Shown here: piece by piece, positions 44,498 through 52,588 of the stretch | Layout: the number at the start of each line of letters is the position of its first letter | Numbering within the stretch: position 1 is the stretch's first letter | NCBI GenBank assembly: GCA_020443295.1 | Contig: JAGRIJ010000005.1 | Coordinates: forward strand, 60,324 to 124,323 | From: Alphaproteobacteria bacterium | GTDB lineage: Bacteria > Pseudomonadota > Alphaproteobacteria > Micavibrionales > Micavibrionaceae | Reading direction: 5' to 3' | DNA length: 64,000 bases | The notes under the pieces: generated by a model | Databases searched by the model: none | What the model saw: only the letters and a program-made list of their open reading frames with translations | What the model was told of the DNA's origin: nothing | Made by a program: the position numbers and the translations under genes

Positions 44498-46231
44498 ATG
44501 TCCGAGCCGATCAAGAATGCAGAGAAAATTATTGAGCGCTTCGGCGGTATCCGTCCTATGGCTTCGAAAATCGGCGTTCCGGTAACGACGGTTCAAGGAT
44601 GGAAAAAGCGTGACGCCATTCCCGAAAACCGCATTGATGAAATTATCGCCGTAGCCAATCAGAACGGCATTGATCTGACCGATCTTGTTGTACGTGCCGT
44701 GCAGCAGCAGGAGGCGGAGGATGCGCCCGAACAGCTGGCTCTTGAGGTCGTTGAGGGCGAAAAAGAGGATCAAACGGAAGAGCCTGACCCTGTCTCGGAG
44801 GCTGCGGATTTTGAGGATCAGGGGGAAGAGTCCGGCGATGAAGAAGATTCTTTTGCAGGATCGTCCGGGGCGGAAAAGGCTGAAGAGCCCTCAAAGCCTG
44901 TTTCTGTTTCCTCCGATGAGGGCAAGACCGGTGGGGCGGTTACTCCGCTGGATCCTTTCGCGCACGACCATGGCAGAAGTAAGCAAAACCACAAACCCCC
45001 AAGACCTGCGGGTCAGGTGCCTTCGTCGCGGCGGGTCCCCGAATCGGAAAAGCACGCCATTCAGACCAGTTCGCTGATCAGCATTATACTGATTTTGCTG
45101 GTTGCCATGGCTTCAGCCTCCTATTTGTGGCCGATGCTCCGTGAACACAGCGAGCGTATTTCAGTCGTCGAGAAAGACGTTGAGAATTTACAGGGTACGG
45201 TCGAATCCGTGCAAAGGGAGCAGGAGGACGTCAAGAGCCTTATTCCTACGGACTGGAAGCAGGAATTAGCCAGTCTGCAGCAGCAGACCAAAGAGGCGGC
45301 GGATATGGTCAAACACTCGATCAAGGATGTCGAGAAAATTCCCGGTGAGGTTATGCGCGGGGATGTCATGGCTATTCCGAAACGGTTAAAAAAGTTCGAT
45401 CAATACGTGAACGACATGACGGCGCAGAGTCCTTTCGCTCAGGGGTTTGTCGATACGATCGACTCGCTTCTGGACGAGGACAAGGGTCGCAAAAATATTA
45501 ACCTTGCTACGCAAAGCCTGGTTTCCGCTTTCAATAGTCTTGGCGAAGAGACATCAAAAGATGCCACAGACGTGATGGAAGAGGTGCGCAATACGGATCC
45601 TGCGGCTGCGGAGATCTTCAAGCATGTGCCAAAGGAGGATCTGAAAGGGGCCGGCCTGATGCTCAGCCTGACGCAGTTGCGCCAAGCCTTGAGCGAGGAT
45701 GACCAGCCGTTCGCCAGTCAATTGGCGCTCTTGAATAGTCTTCTCGGCGATCAGGATCCTGCCCTGAGACATTCCATGGAAAATATTCAAGATCAGGCCA
45801 AAGAAGGCGTATCGACCGTTCCTTCGCTCGGGAGAGAACTGGACGGGCTTGAGGAGGAAGTGGTTCAGGCCTCTCTTCAGGAGGATGATGTTACGCTTGG
45901 AGATCAAGCCGCGGCCCAGTTCAACAATCTTATAAAAGTCGAGAAAGACGGGGAGCTTTTAACCGGCACGCCGACGCAGGCCAAATTGAACAAGGCCAAG
46001 AAACTGATTTCTCAGGGCAATATCAAGGGCGCCAAGGCGATTATCGATACTTTGCCGGAGAAAGATAAGCTGCCTTTAAAGGGCTGGCTGAAAAAGGCTG
46101 AGTCAACCATACAGGTTCAGGAATTTGAGAATGAGCTGGACCAGAGCCTGGGTTCAGTGACGGGTCTGGATTATTTGCACTCATGGTGGATCAACACCAG
46201 AACAAGGCAAAGCCTGAAAAGTATTGAGTAA
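44498..46231 (+). CDS. Membrane protein with N-terminal HTH and mitofilin-like coiled coil
   Basis: The ATG at 44498 with AGGAG seven bases upstream gives 577 residues. Residues 8-60 resemble a Cro/carph-type helix-turn-helix (FGGIRPMASKIGVPVTTVQGW). A long acidic, Glu/Asp/Ser-rich region follows (70-130), then a polar linker, one membrane segment (about 192-213) and a coiled coil (about 215-270). The Gln/Glu-rich helical C-terminus resembles the mitofilin/HemX-like proteins found between hemD and hemY in alphaproteobacteria. The HTH would lie in the cytoplasm and the coiled coil in the periplasm. Whether the HTH binds DNA is unknown. Confidence 0.78.
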   Translation: MSEPIKNAEKIIERFGGIRPMASKIGVPVTTVQGWKKRDAIPENRIDEIIAVANQNGIDLTDLVVRAVQQQEAEDAPEQLALEVVEGEKEDQTEEPDPVSEAADFEDQGEESGDEEDSFAGSSGAEKAEEPSKPVSVSSDEGKTGGAVTPLDPFAHDHGRSKQNHKPPRPAGQVPSSRRVPESEKHAIQTSSLISIILILLVAMASASYLWPMLREHSERISVVEKDVENLQGTVESVQREQEDVKSLIPTDWKQELASLQQQTKEAADMVKHSIKDVEKIPGEVMRGDVMAIPKRLKKFDQYVNDMTAQSPFAQGFVDTIDSLLDEDKGRKNINLATQSLVSAFNSLGEETSKDATDVMEEVRNTDPAAAEIFKHVPKEDLKGAGLMLSLTQLRQALSEDDQPFASQLALLNSLLGDQDPALRHSMENIQDQAKEGVSTVPSLGRELDGLEEEVVQASLQEDDVTLGDQAAAQFNNLIKVEKDGELLTGTPTQAKLNKAKKLISQGNIKGAKAIIDTLPEKDKLPLKGWLKKAESTIQVQEFENELDQSLGSVTGLDYLHSWWINTRTRQSLKSIE

Positions 46232-46353
46232 TTCCAAAAACTTTACGCGGAAGCTTTTTTTCCTCAAGGCCATGTTATAAGCTTTTGCGGGACTGAAAGC
46301 ACTGGCAGCTTCATGTTCCTCCGGCACAGTCCGGGGATGGAAAAGAGGGAAGA

Positions 46354-47742
46354 ATGATTCGTGCGCTCTGGTTTCTGATAAAGGTCTCCATCGTCGTCGC
46401 CATTGCCGTCTGGCTGGCCGAGCAGAAAGGCACGATTGTTATCGACTGGGCGCCGTACAAGCTGACCTTTCATGTCGGCATGTTCCTTTTTGCCCTGTTT
46501 GTGCTGCTTTTTCTTTCCAATCTTTTGTTCAGCATTATCAAAGGGACGCTTGATCTGCCCAAGAGCCTGCGGCGTTACAAGGATATTACGGACCGCGAAA
46601 AGGGCTACCGCGCCTTGACGATCGGCCTGACAGCGATTGCCGCCGGGGACAGCAAGAACGCGTCTTATCAGGCGCACCGCGCGCGCGCTTTTCTGAAAGA
46701 AGAGGACGGGCTGGTCAAGTTGCTGGAAGCGCAGTCTGCGCGTCTGAACGGTCAGGAAGAAAAAGCGGGGCAGATTTTCGCGAGCCTGATGCAAGATAAA
46801 AACGCTGCATTTTTAGGGATACGCGGCCTGTTACAGAGCGCCATGGACGGCGGCGATTATGCCGGGGCGCTCGAGTTGGGCCGCAAAGGCCTTGCGATGT
46901 ATCCCAAACACGCATGGCTTCTGAAAATCGTTTATCATCTTGAAATCCGCAACAGGGACTGGGAGTCTGCGCGTAAGACGCTTTACCGGCTGGAAAAGAC
47001 CGGGGAAATTCCCGTCAACAAAGCAAACAGCGACCGGGTCGCCATGTACATTGCCGAGGCGGAGGATGCCCAGTCGCGGGGAGACGAACGCGAGCTCTAC
47101 CGTTGTCTGAACAAAGCCTATAAGTGCGACAAGCGCTTTGTGCCGAGTGTTATGCGGCTGGGCGAAATGTTCCTCAAGCGGGGCAATAAAACCGCCGTGA
47201 TCGGCATGATCGAGGAAGCCTGGAAGATTACGCCTCATCCGGGGCTTGTCCCGCTCTGGGAACAGGCGGCTCCGCACAGCGCAAAAAAGGGCGATACATT
47301 GGCGCGGGTCAAGTGGTATGAGCGTTTGCTTTTATTGAATCCCGAAAGTGTCGAGGGGTTGTTGGCGATGGCGGATGTCCTGATTCAGGAAGGGCTCTGG
47401 GGCGAGGCCAAGAAATATCTGCAGAAGGTGGATGTCCTGGGTCCGAGCGTGCGACTCTACAAGCTATGGGCCCGGCTGGAGGAAAAATCCACCGGCAACG
47501 ATGAAGCGGTCAAAATCTGGCTGGAGAAAGCCTCCGATGCGCCGCGCGAGAAGGTCTGGATCTGTTCGGAGACGGGCCATGTCTATGACCGCTGGGTTCC
47601 TGTTTCCGATCACGGGCTGTTTAACACGATTGTCTGGGATTACCCGCAAAGCCGTCATCACGATGCGGCTTTGCGGCTTGTCTCAAAGGTTTCAAACGAG
47701 CCTTTGCTGGAAGCGCCAGCCAAGTTTGCTTCCAGCCGATAA
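46354..47742 (+). CDS. hemY: HemY-like TPR membrane protein
   Basis: The 462 residues start with two membrane segments (about 4-21 and 38-60), with the HemY N-terminal signature WLAEQKGTIVIDW. A TPR-like helical domain to the end follows, with RAFLKEEDGLVKLLEAQSARLNG. The ribosome site GAGGGAAGA directly precedes ATG. It is the last gene of the hem cluster; its role in tetrapyrrole synthesis is traditional but unproven. The name does not imply protoporphyrinogen oxidase (the Bacillus HemY). Confidence 0.88.
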   Translation: MIRALWFLIKVSIVVAIAVWLAEQKGTIVIDWAPYKLTFHVGMFLFALFVLLFLSNLLFSIIKGTLDLPKSLRRYKDITDREKGYRALTIGLTAIAAGDSKNASYQAHRARAFLKEEDGLVKLLEAQSARLNGQEEKAGQIFASLMQDKNAAFLGIRGLLQSAMDGGDYAGALELGRKGLAMYPKHAWLLKIVYHLEIRNRDWESARKTLYRLEKTGEIPVNKANSDRVAMYIAEAEDAQSRGDERELYRCLNKAYKCDKRFVPSVMRLGEMFLKRGNKTAVIGMIEEAWKITPHPGLVPLWEQAAPHSAKKGDTLARVKWYERLLLLNPESVEGLLAMADVLIQEGLWGEAKKYLQKVDVLGPSVRLYKLWARLEEKSTGNDEAVKIWLEKASDAPREKVWICSETGHVYDRWVPVSDHGLFNTIVWDYPQSRHHDAALRLVSKVSNEPLLEAPAKFASSR

Positions 47743-47772
47743 GGCATCGTTTTATTCACTCCCTATTACGCC

Positions 47773-48249
47773 CTATTGCTTGGGGCAAGGGTAGGCTTCC
47801 CCGAACGCATCGCCGATGCCGTCCACGATGTTTCTCTTGCCCGCGCTGGGGTAAAGATCAATGTGCGAGAGAAAAGCCTGCGCCAGTTTTCCTGTCACGA
47901 CTTCGCCGGGAATACAGAACGTGGCCTGACCCTCGACCGGCTTATGAAGGTAGTCGTAACCGTCACGGAATCCGCTGAGATACATCATGCAGTCTTCGAA
48001 GTTTTTCACTTCATCCGGATCAACCGATCCCCCGGACTTGGTTTTTTCCCATGTTTTCACTGCCGGGCGGCAAATATCGGCGAGCCAGGCTGCCGTGTAC
48101 TGATAATTCGGATCGGATGAGGGGTCCTGGGCTGCCGCAGTGGCCGGAGCGACAGGCGAGGGGGCCGGTTGGGCCAAGGCCGGAGCGCTGAGGCCGATTA
48201 CGGCAGCGGTCAGGACAAGAAGTTTCTTGTTCAGAATAGGTCTAGGCAT
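47773..48249 (-). CDS. Secreted Rap1a/Tai-like immunity-family protein
   Basis: The 158 residues have a signal peptide (1-26, ending ALA), an Ala/Pro linker and a mature domain with the pattern W...DIC, FEDCMMYLSGFRDGYDY, FCIPGEV and the C-terminal EAYPCPK. The Cys pairs and aromatic positions resemble the Rap1a/Tai domain, which in Serratia gives immunity to type VI peptidoglycan amidase effectors. No matching toxin gene is adjacent, so this may be a general periplasmic protein of that fold. AAAGGAAATTTGC precedes the ATG. Confidence 0.65.
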   Translation of the reverse strand: MPRPILNKKLLVLTAAVIGLSAPALAQPAPSPVAPATAAAQDPSSDPNYQYTAAWLADICRPAVKTWEKTKSGGSVDPDEVKNFEDCMMYLSGFRDGYDYLHKPVEGQATFCIPGEVVTGKLAQAFLSHIDLYPSAGKRNIVDGIGDAFGEAYPCPKQ

Positions 48250-48341
48250 GCAAATTTCCTTTCAGGACGCAAAAAATTTTCGGAAAATAGGATTTCACTT
48301 TCCGCGAGATTTTATTTTCCTGCAAGCGGAATCAATATCGG

Positions 48342-48728
48342 TCAGCAGCAATTCTCGTCCGAAATACCGTGTACGGTTTTCAGATACTCGCTTCCCCACG
48401 TGCAGAGCTCACAAAGGATCGGCTCGAGTTTCCGGGCCAGGGGGGTGATCGTGTATTCCACGCGCGGGGGAACCTCGGCATAAACCTTGCGGCTGACGAG
48501 GCCGTCTTTTTCCAATTCACGCAGTTGCTGAGTGAGCATTTTCTGGGTGACGCCGGGCAGCGCTTTCTGAAGCTCGTTAAAGCGCATGGTTTCTTGACGC
48601 AGAGTGTAGAGAATCGGGATTTTCCACTTGCCGCCGATCACGCGGATGGAGGTCAGGACCGGACAGTCATCCGGGATTGTTTCTTTAAAACACATTTCGT
48701 CGGAATTTTTTTTCAGCGCTTCAGCCAT
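48342..48728 (-). CDS. HxlR-family transcriptional regulator
   Basis: The 128-residue winged-helix regulator (from ATG at 48728 with GAGG seven bases upstream) has CPVLTSIRVIGGKWKIPILYTLRQETMRFNELQKALPGVTQKMLTQQLRELEKDGLVSR, typical of HxlR. Cys13, Cys22, Cys106, Cys109 and a C-terminal Cys127-Cys128 pair are present; Cys residues near the start act as redox sensors in some family members (YodB, HypR). It is divergent from a small Cys-rich protein gene, which is a plausible target, with a palindrome between them. Confidence 0.92.
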   Translation of the reverse strand: MAEALKKNSDEMCFKETIPDDCPVLTSIRVIGGKWKIPILYTLRQETMRFNELQKALPGVTQKMLTQQLRELEKDGLVSRKVYAEVPPRVEYTITPLARKLEPILCELCTWGSEYLKTVHGISDENCC

Positions 48729-48774
48729 TGGAAAACCTCTATTAGTATCATTCTGGTATCTACATAACAAAAAT

Positions 48775-48782
48775 GTACGTAC
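48775..48782. promoter_or_regulatory. Palindrome in the HxlR/Cys-rich intergenic region
   Basis: GTACGTAC is a perfect eight-base palindrome in the 137-base gap between the HxlR regulator and the divergent Cys-rich gene. Short near-repeats (GTATCATTCTGGTATC) lie just before it. It is a candidate operator for the HxlR protein; this is inference. Confidence 0.4.
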
Positions 48783-48865
48783 TTGCCAATACTATCGTTA
48801 ATTTCGCATGGTGAGTGTGCCGGGTGAAGCATCCGGCCTTTGAAACCCCAATAAGGAGAATGATT

Positions 48866-49171
48866 ATGGGCGACTGCTCTGATAACAGCTGTTCTACCAA
48901 TTCCTGCGATAGCAACAAAGGATCGTGCGATTCCGGGAAATCCGATGAATGCACATGGGCGGAGGATCTGCTGTGCCTGGCTAAATGCGCCAAACAAGAG
49001 CTTCTCAAGGAGAAGATGAAGAAAGAGCTGGAAGCCAAAATGGGCAAAAAGCTTGATGCCGTTGCGAAGGTGGCCGTTGAAGCCGTTATCAAGTGCATGG
49101 AGCACAAGATGGAGGCGATGGAAGCCTGCAACGATTACAAGGAAAAGCTGTATGCGGCTGTGAAGTCCTGA
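48866..49171 (+). CDS. Small Cys-rich protein
   Basis: The 101-residue protein starts at ATG 48866 with AAGGAG seven bases upstream. The N-terminus carries regularly spaced Cys at positions 4, 9, 14, 21 and 29, then Cys37 and Cys41 and two more near the end. The first three are five residues apart, embedded in Ser/Asn/Asp. The rest is a charged, Lys/Glu-rich amphipathic helix pair. It has no signal peptide. The Cys spacing suggests metal or redox binding. Divergent from the HxlR regulator and followed by a strong terminator. No family recognised. Confidence 0.75.
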   Translation: MGDCSDNSCSTNSCDSNKGSCDSGKSDECTWAEDLLCLAKCAKQELLKEKMKKELEAKMGKKLDAVAKVAVEAVIKCMEHKMEAMEACNDYKEKLYAAVKS

Positions 49172-49192
49172 CGCTTTGGTCAGTGAAAGCGG

Positions 49193-49234
49193 AATCCGGG
49201 GGCGGTTTTACTCCACATGCCCCCGGATTTTTTT
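49193..49234 (+). terminator. Rho-independent terminator of the Cys-rich gene
   Basis: The stem AATCCGGGGGC / GCCCCCGGATT (11 bases) encloses a 15-base loop and is followed by seven T. Confidence 0.92.
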
Positions 49235-50042
49235 ATATCTTAAGTTTTCCGCGTTTCCAGAGTTCGAAGATGCCCCAGCCTGCGAGCAGTCCTCCCAGAT
49301 GCGCTTCCCATGCCGTTTGCGGGAAAATGAGGCCCATGACGATCGTCAGGCCGCACCAGAACAGGAGCAACGGCGCATAACCGCGCTTGCGTAAATGAGG
49401 GGCTACGGGCAGGCGCGACCAGTTGAGGATCAGGAAAACTGCAAAGAACCCGTCGATCGCTCCCGATGCACCGACAACAGGGGCTAAAAGCATAGGATGG
49501 ATCAGGAAAAAGAGCAGGTTGCCGGACAGACCGCACACGATAAAAAACAGCAGGGCCCGCCGCGATCCGAAAGTCCGTTCGAAGAACGTTCCCATGACCA
49601 GCAGCATGAAGCCGTTCATGGCCAGATGCATCCAGCCGATATGGAGGAGGAGGCTGGTCAGCGGAGAGACGAGGGCGCTCCATTGCCAGTCCATTCCGCC
49701 GGTATAGACCGCCGGGATGAACGAGAAATGCAGGATCATCAGCGAGTGAACATCTGCGGGCAGCAGATTGGTCAGGACATGGATGATCACGAGGGTGAGA
49801 ACCGAATATTTCGCGAAGGGCGGAATTTGTTTCGCGCGTTCCGTGAAGAAGGGAACCTTCTCCCCTTTTTGCCTGTCGCGGTAGGCTTTTTGCCAGAGTT
49901 TTTCGTTGTGCTTTTTTTGTTCTTCAATTTCCTGTTTTTCGCGACGTTTGCGTTCGCGCTCCTCGGCCGAGGGGAAGAAAACTATATGGCCGCGGTCTTT
50001 GCCGTTTCCTTTTCCGGGTGGGGTGTTGTCGTCTTCGGTCAT
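49233..50042 (-). CDS. Rhomboid-family intramembrane serine protease
   Basis: The 269 residues start with a charged cytoplasmic region (1-75, rich in Arg/Lys/Glu) and then about six membrane segments. The catalytic Ser is in GASGAIDG (Ser193) and the His in WEAHLGGLLAG (His248); the HxxxN motif is H139-LAM-N143. These are the rhomboid hallmarks. Substrate unknown. The gene converges with the Cys-rich gene and shares the terminator region. Confidence 0.93.
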   Translation of the reverse strand: MTEDDNTPPGKGNGKDRGHIVFFPSAEERERKRREKQEIEEQKKHNEKLWQKAYRDRQKGEKVPFFTERAKQIPPFAKYSVLTLVIIHVLTNLLPADVHSLMILHFSFIPAVYTGGMDWQWSALVSPLTSLLLHIGWMHLAMNGFMLLVMGTFFERTFGSRRALLFFIVCGLSGNLLFFLIHPMLLAPVVGASGAIDGFFAVFLILNWSRLPVAPHLRKRGYAPLLLFWCGLTIVMGLIFPQTAWEAHLGGLLAGWGIFELWKRGKLKI

Positions 50043-50107
50043 GATCTTTACAGGATTTTCAACCCGGCCAGTTTGCTCTATTCGCCAGCCGCTTTCCAGA
50101 TAAAAAA

Positions 50108-50137
50108 CCGCCCCGGACCGATGTTTGGCGGGGCGTG
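50108..50137 (-). terminator. Rho-independent terminator of the 50164-50838 gene
   Basis: On the minus strand the stem ACGCCCCG / CGGGGCGG is followed by six T; the loop is 13 bases. Confidence 0.85.
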
Positions 50138-50163
50138 ATTTTTTTGGTTACAGGAGTCTCTCT

Positions 50164-50838
50164 CTAAGTGAATGTCGGCCTGAACCCTATATCTGCGTTC
50201 TTTTCGCGGTCATATTTGTATTTTGCGGTTTCATCGCCCTTGGGTTTCAGGAAGCTGGGAGGCTGTACGCGAGTGACGAGTTCGCCCGCCTTGGCCAATA
50301 ATTCCGTTGCGGCGATCACAGCATGGTTTATCTGCTTGACCAGTTCGGACATGATGGTTTCGAAAGCTTCCTTGGCGACCTGCAAGCCCATCACCACAAT
50401 TTCGCGGACAGTGCCTTCGGAGGGTATTTTTCCTTCTGCGCTGTCGCCGAACCGCGCGGCAATCACCTCCACATCCTCAAGGCCCTTTCTTTTCGGCTGT
50501 TTACCGCCGCCTCCGCTTTTGCCGGACGACTTGCCTTCTTCGCCTTCTTCATCCTCTTCGGAGCGTTTTTCGCTTATGGCGTCTTTTATGTCGATTTCCA
50601 CATAGGTGGGGGATTGAAAACTCACGGGGTATTTCTTTAATTCCTTGGCTTCAAGGTCCTTGCCCGAAAGGCCTGCCTTGACCTCCAGTTTGAGCTTGCC
50701 GGGGTCGCGCCAGTCAAAGATCACGCTATGGCTCTTATATTCACCGGGTATTTTACAGCGTTTAACCAGACGCTTTCCCGGATATAAAGCTTCGGTGATC
50801 CCGGCCTCTTTCAGAAACTTTTTGATATTCAGCAACAT
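50164..50838 (-). CDS. Hypothetical protein with low-complexity linker
   Basis: From the ATG at 50838 (GGAG ten bases upstream) the protein has 224 residues. The N-terminal ~85 residues form a mixed alpha/beta region (HSVIFDWRDPGKLKLEVKAGLSG). A Glu/Ser/Gly/Lys linker follows (EEDEEGEEGKSSGKSGGGGK) and then a helical C-terminal domain (VKQINHAVIAATELLAKAGE). The second half, where a short repeat-like helix may insert or assemble, has no assignable family. No signal peptide. It has its own terminator and stands alone. Function unknown. Confidence 0.68.
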   Translation of the reverse strand: MLLNIKKFLKEAGITEALYPGKRLVKRCKIPGEYKSHSVIFDWRDPGKLKLEVKAGLSGKDLEAKELKKYPVSFQSPTYVEIDIKDAISEKRSEEDEEGEEGKSSGKSGGGGKQPKRKGLEDVEVIAARFGDSAEGKIPSEGTVREIVVMGLQVAKEAFETIMSELVKQINHAVIAATELLAKAGELVTRVQPPSFLKPKGDETAKYKYDREKNADIGFRPTFT

Positions 50839-51062
50839 AGCTTTTTTACTCCACACTCGACCGCTGCCTGTCCGGCTGCTGTTCCCCCTCATTCTGAGTT
50901 ACGGAAATTAATTGTATCTTCGCCGGAAATGTTTAAAAAAGAATTAACATATTCATTAAAAAGCGCGGGGCGACTGGATTTTGCATCTATTCTGATTTTG
51001 CAAGCGGGGGAGGTTTTCTGATATGTTAGTGTTGTGGAAATCTGTTTGAAAGGTTCCGAATC

Positions 51063-51656
51063 ATGAAACGTTTACTTCTTCCTCTGGGGCTCGTCGCTCT
51101 TGCTTTGATTGCCCAGCCTGTGTTTTTTGCGTTTGCGGATACAAAGCTTTTTATCATGCAGGATGACGCCGAGGTTGGCACAGACAGCCAGGGAAGGCCC
51201 ACCGTTTATAACAGCGTTCCCAACTCCGGAAAAGGATACACCGCTCCTTATCTGAATGATAAGGGCATCGCTAGCACTACCAAGAATATCAGGACTGGAA
51301 TCCCGGGAACATGGAAGGTTCTCGACAAGCGGGTCCAGTTGAACCGTATCAACGACACAAAGAACGCTCTCGCGTTTGCCGCTAAACAGCGCAAGAAACT
51401 TCAGCCGAGCGCCCTCACCATGTCGACTAACCAAGCGGAAGACGACGCCAAGAAAGAAATGAAGAAGAGGGAAAAACAGAAGAAAAGAATGGAGAAAAAA
51501 GCGGCCCAGGAAAAGGCAAAGGCCGATCAAGCCAATCAAGGCTATGGGTCCGGCGGTACGGATGAGGATTCCGATGAACAACAGAATACCGGCGTGCGGA
51601 TGAAAAAGAAAAGCTCTACCAGCTCCACGCCGCGCGTCTTTAATGTTCCCGATTAA
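51063..51656 (+). CDS. Secreted protein, Lys-rich coiled coil
   Basis: The 197-residue protein starts with a signal peptide (1-25, ending AFA). The middle (YNSVPNSGKGYTAPYLNDKGIAS) is polar, and residues ~125-160 form a highly charged Lys/Glu/Ala helix (KKEMKKREKQKKRMEKKAAQ). The tail is Gly/Ser/Thr-rich with RVFNVPD at the end. No family recognised. A terminator follows, so it is probably a single gene. Such Lys/Glu-rich helices are often DNA- or membrane-associating but nothing specific can be claimed. Confidence 0.7.
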   Translation: MKRLLLPLGLVALALIAQPVFFAFADTKLFIMQDDAEVGTDSQGRPTVYNSVPNSGKGYTAPYLNDKGIASTTKNIRTGIPGTWKVLDKRVQLNRINDTKNALAFAAKQRKKLQPSALTMSTNQAEDDAKKEMKKREKQKKRMEKKAAQEKAKADQANQGYGSGGTDEDSDEQQNTGVRMKKKSSTSSTPRVFNVPD

Positions 51657-51674
51657 CTCTTTCCTTCAGAGGAT

Positions 51675-51699
51675 AAAGGCGCGCCCGTCGCGCCTTTTT
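51675..51699 (+). terminator. Rho-independent terminator
   Basis: The stem AAAGGCGCG with CGCGCCTTT encloses a five-base loop and ends in five T, 20 bases after the preceding stop codon. Confidence 0.88.
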
Positions 51700-51736
51700 C
51701 ATTTCAGGGCTGACGAATCAATGATATTCCAGAGAC

Positions 51737-52588
51737 ATGAGCGCTCTGGCCAATCTCGATGTTCTTGACCTTGTTCTTTTGATCGCATGTTTGCTGCTGC
51801 TGGGGTGTGTTTCCGGGTACCTTGCGGGATTGCTCGGAGTTGGGGGCGGGATCGTTCTTGTTCCCGGTCTGCATTTTATTTTTGAGAGTCTGAGCGAAAA
51901 ATTCGGTTTTTCGACAGAGAATCTCATGCATGTGTGTATCGGCACCTCACTGGCCATTATCGTGCCTACAGGCTGGTCTTCCGCCCGTGCCCATCATAAG
52001 CGCGGAGGGGTCGATCTTGATATCGTCAAGAGGCTAGGGCTAGGGATCGTCATCGGCGTGGTCCTTGCGACGGCGGTTGCGAAGGATCTAAGCGGGACCA
52101 GCCTTAAGATGATTTTTGCGACGGCCATACTGTTTCTGTCGTTTCTCATGATTGCCGATCATGAGAAATTCAAGCTGGGTAACGAGCTTCCCAAGCAGCC
52201 TGTCACAGGTCTGGCCGGATTTGTGATCGGCGTTTTGTCGGCCCTGATCGGAATCGGGGGAGCGACACTCAGCGTTCCTTATATGAGCATGTACGGCGTG
52301 CCTATCCGCCGGGCGGTCGGCAGCGCTTCGGCCATGGGGCTGGTGATTTCCATTCCGGCGGCGATCGGCTACATTTATATCGGGCTGGGGCAGGAGGGTT
52401 TGCCGCCTTTTTCTCTGGGGTACGTTAATTTTCTTGCCTGGCTGTGCGTCATTCCCTCCAGCATGCTCATGGCTCCTTTTGGGGCCAAGACCGCTCATAA
52501 TGTCAGCGTAAAACGTCTCAAAATCATTTTTTCCGTCTTTATGATGATTGTGGCCCTGAATATGTGGCGCAAGATCCTCATGCCATGA
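51737..52588 (+). CDS. TauE/SafE-family sulfite/anion exporter
   Basis: The 283 residues form about eight membrane segments in two halves, each beginning with a Gly-rich motif (GYLAGLLGVGGGIVLVPGL and GFVIGVLSALIGIGGATLSVP), the family hallmark. It should export sulfite or an organic sulfonate/anion across the inner membrane. Its stop codon overlaps the start of the next gene (ATGA). Its position upstream of polysaccharide genes may be accidental. Confidence 0.92.
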   Translation: MSALANLDVLDLVLLIACLLLLGCVSGYLAGLLGVGGGIVLVPGLHFIFESLSEKFGFSTENLMHVCIGTSLAIIVPTGWSSARAHHKRGGVDLDIVKRLGLGIVIGVVLATAVAKDLSGTSLKMIFATAILFLSFLMIADHEKFKLGNELPKQPVTGLAGFVIGVLSALIGIGGATLSVPYMSMYGVPIRRAVGSASAMGLVISIPAAIGYIYIGLGQEGLPPFSLGYVNFLAWLCVIPSSMLMAPFGAKTAHNVSVKRLKIIFSVFMMIVALNMWRKILMP

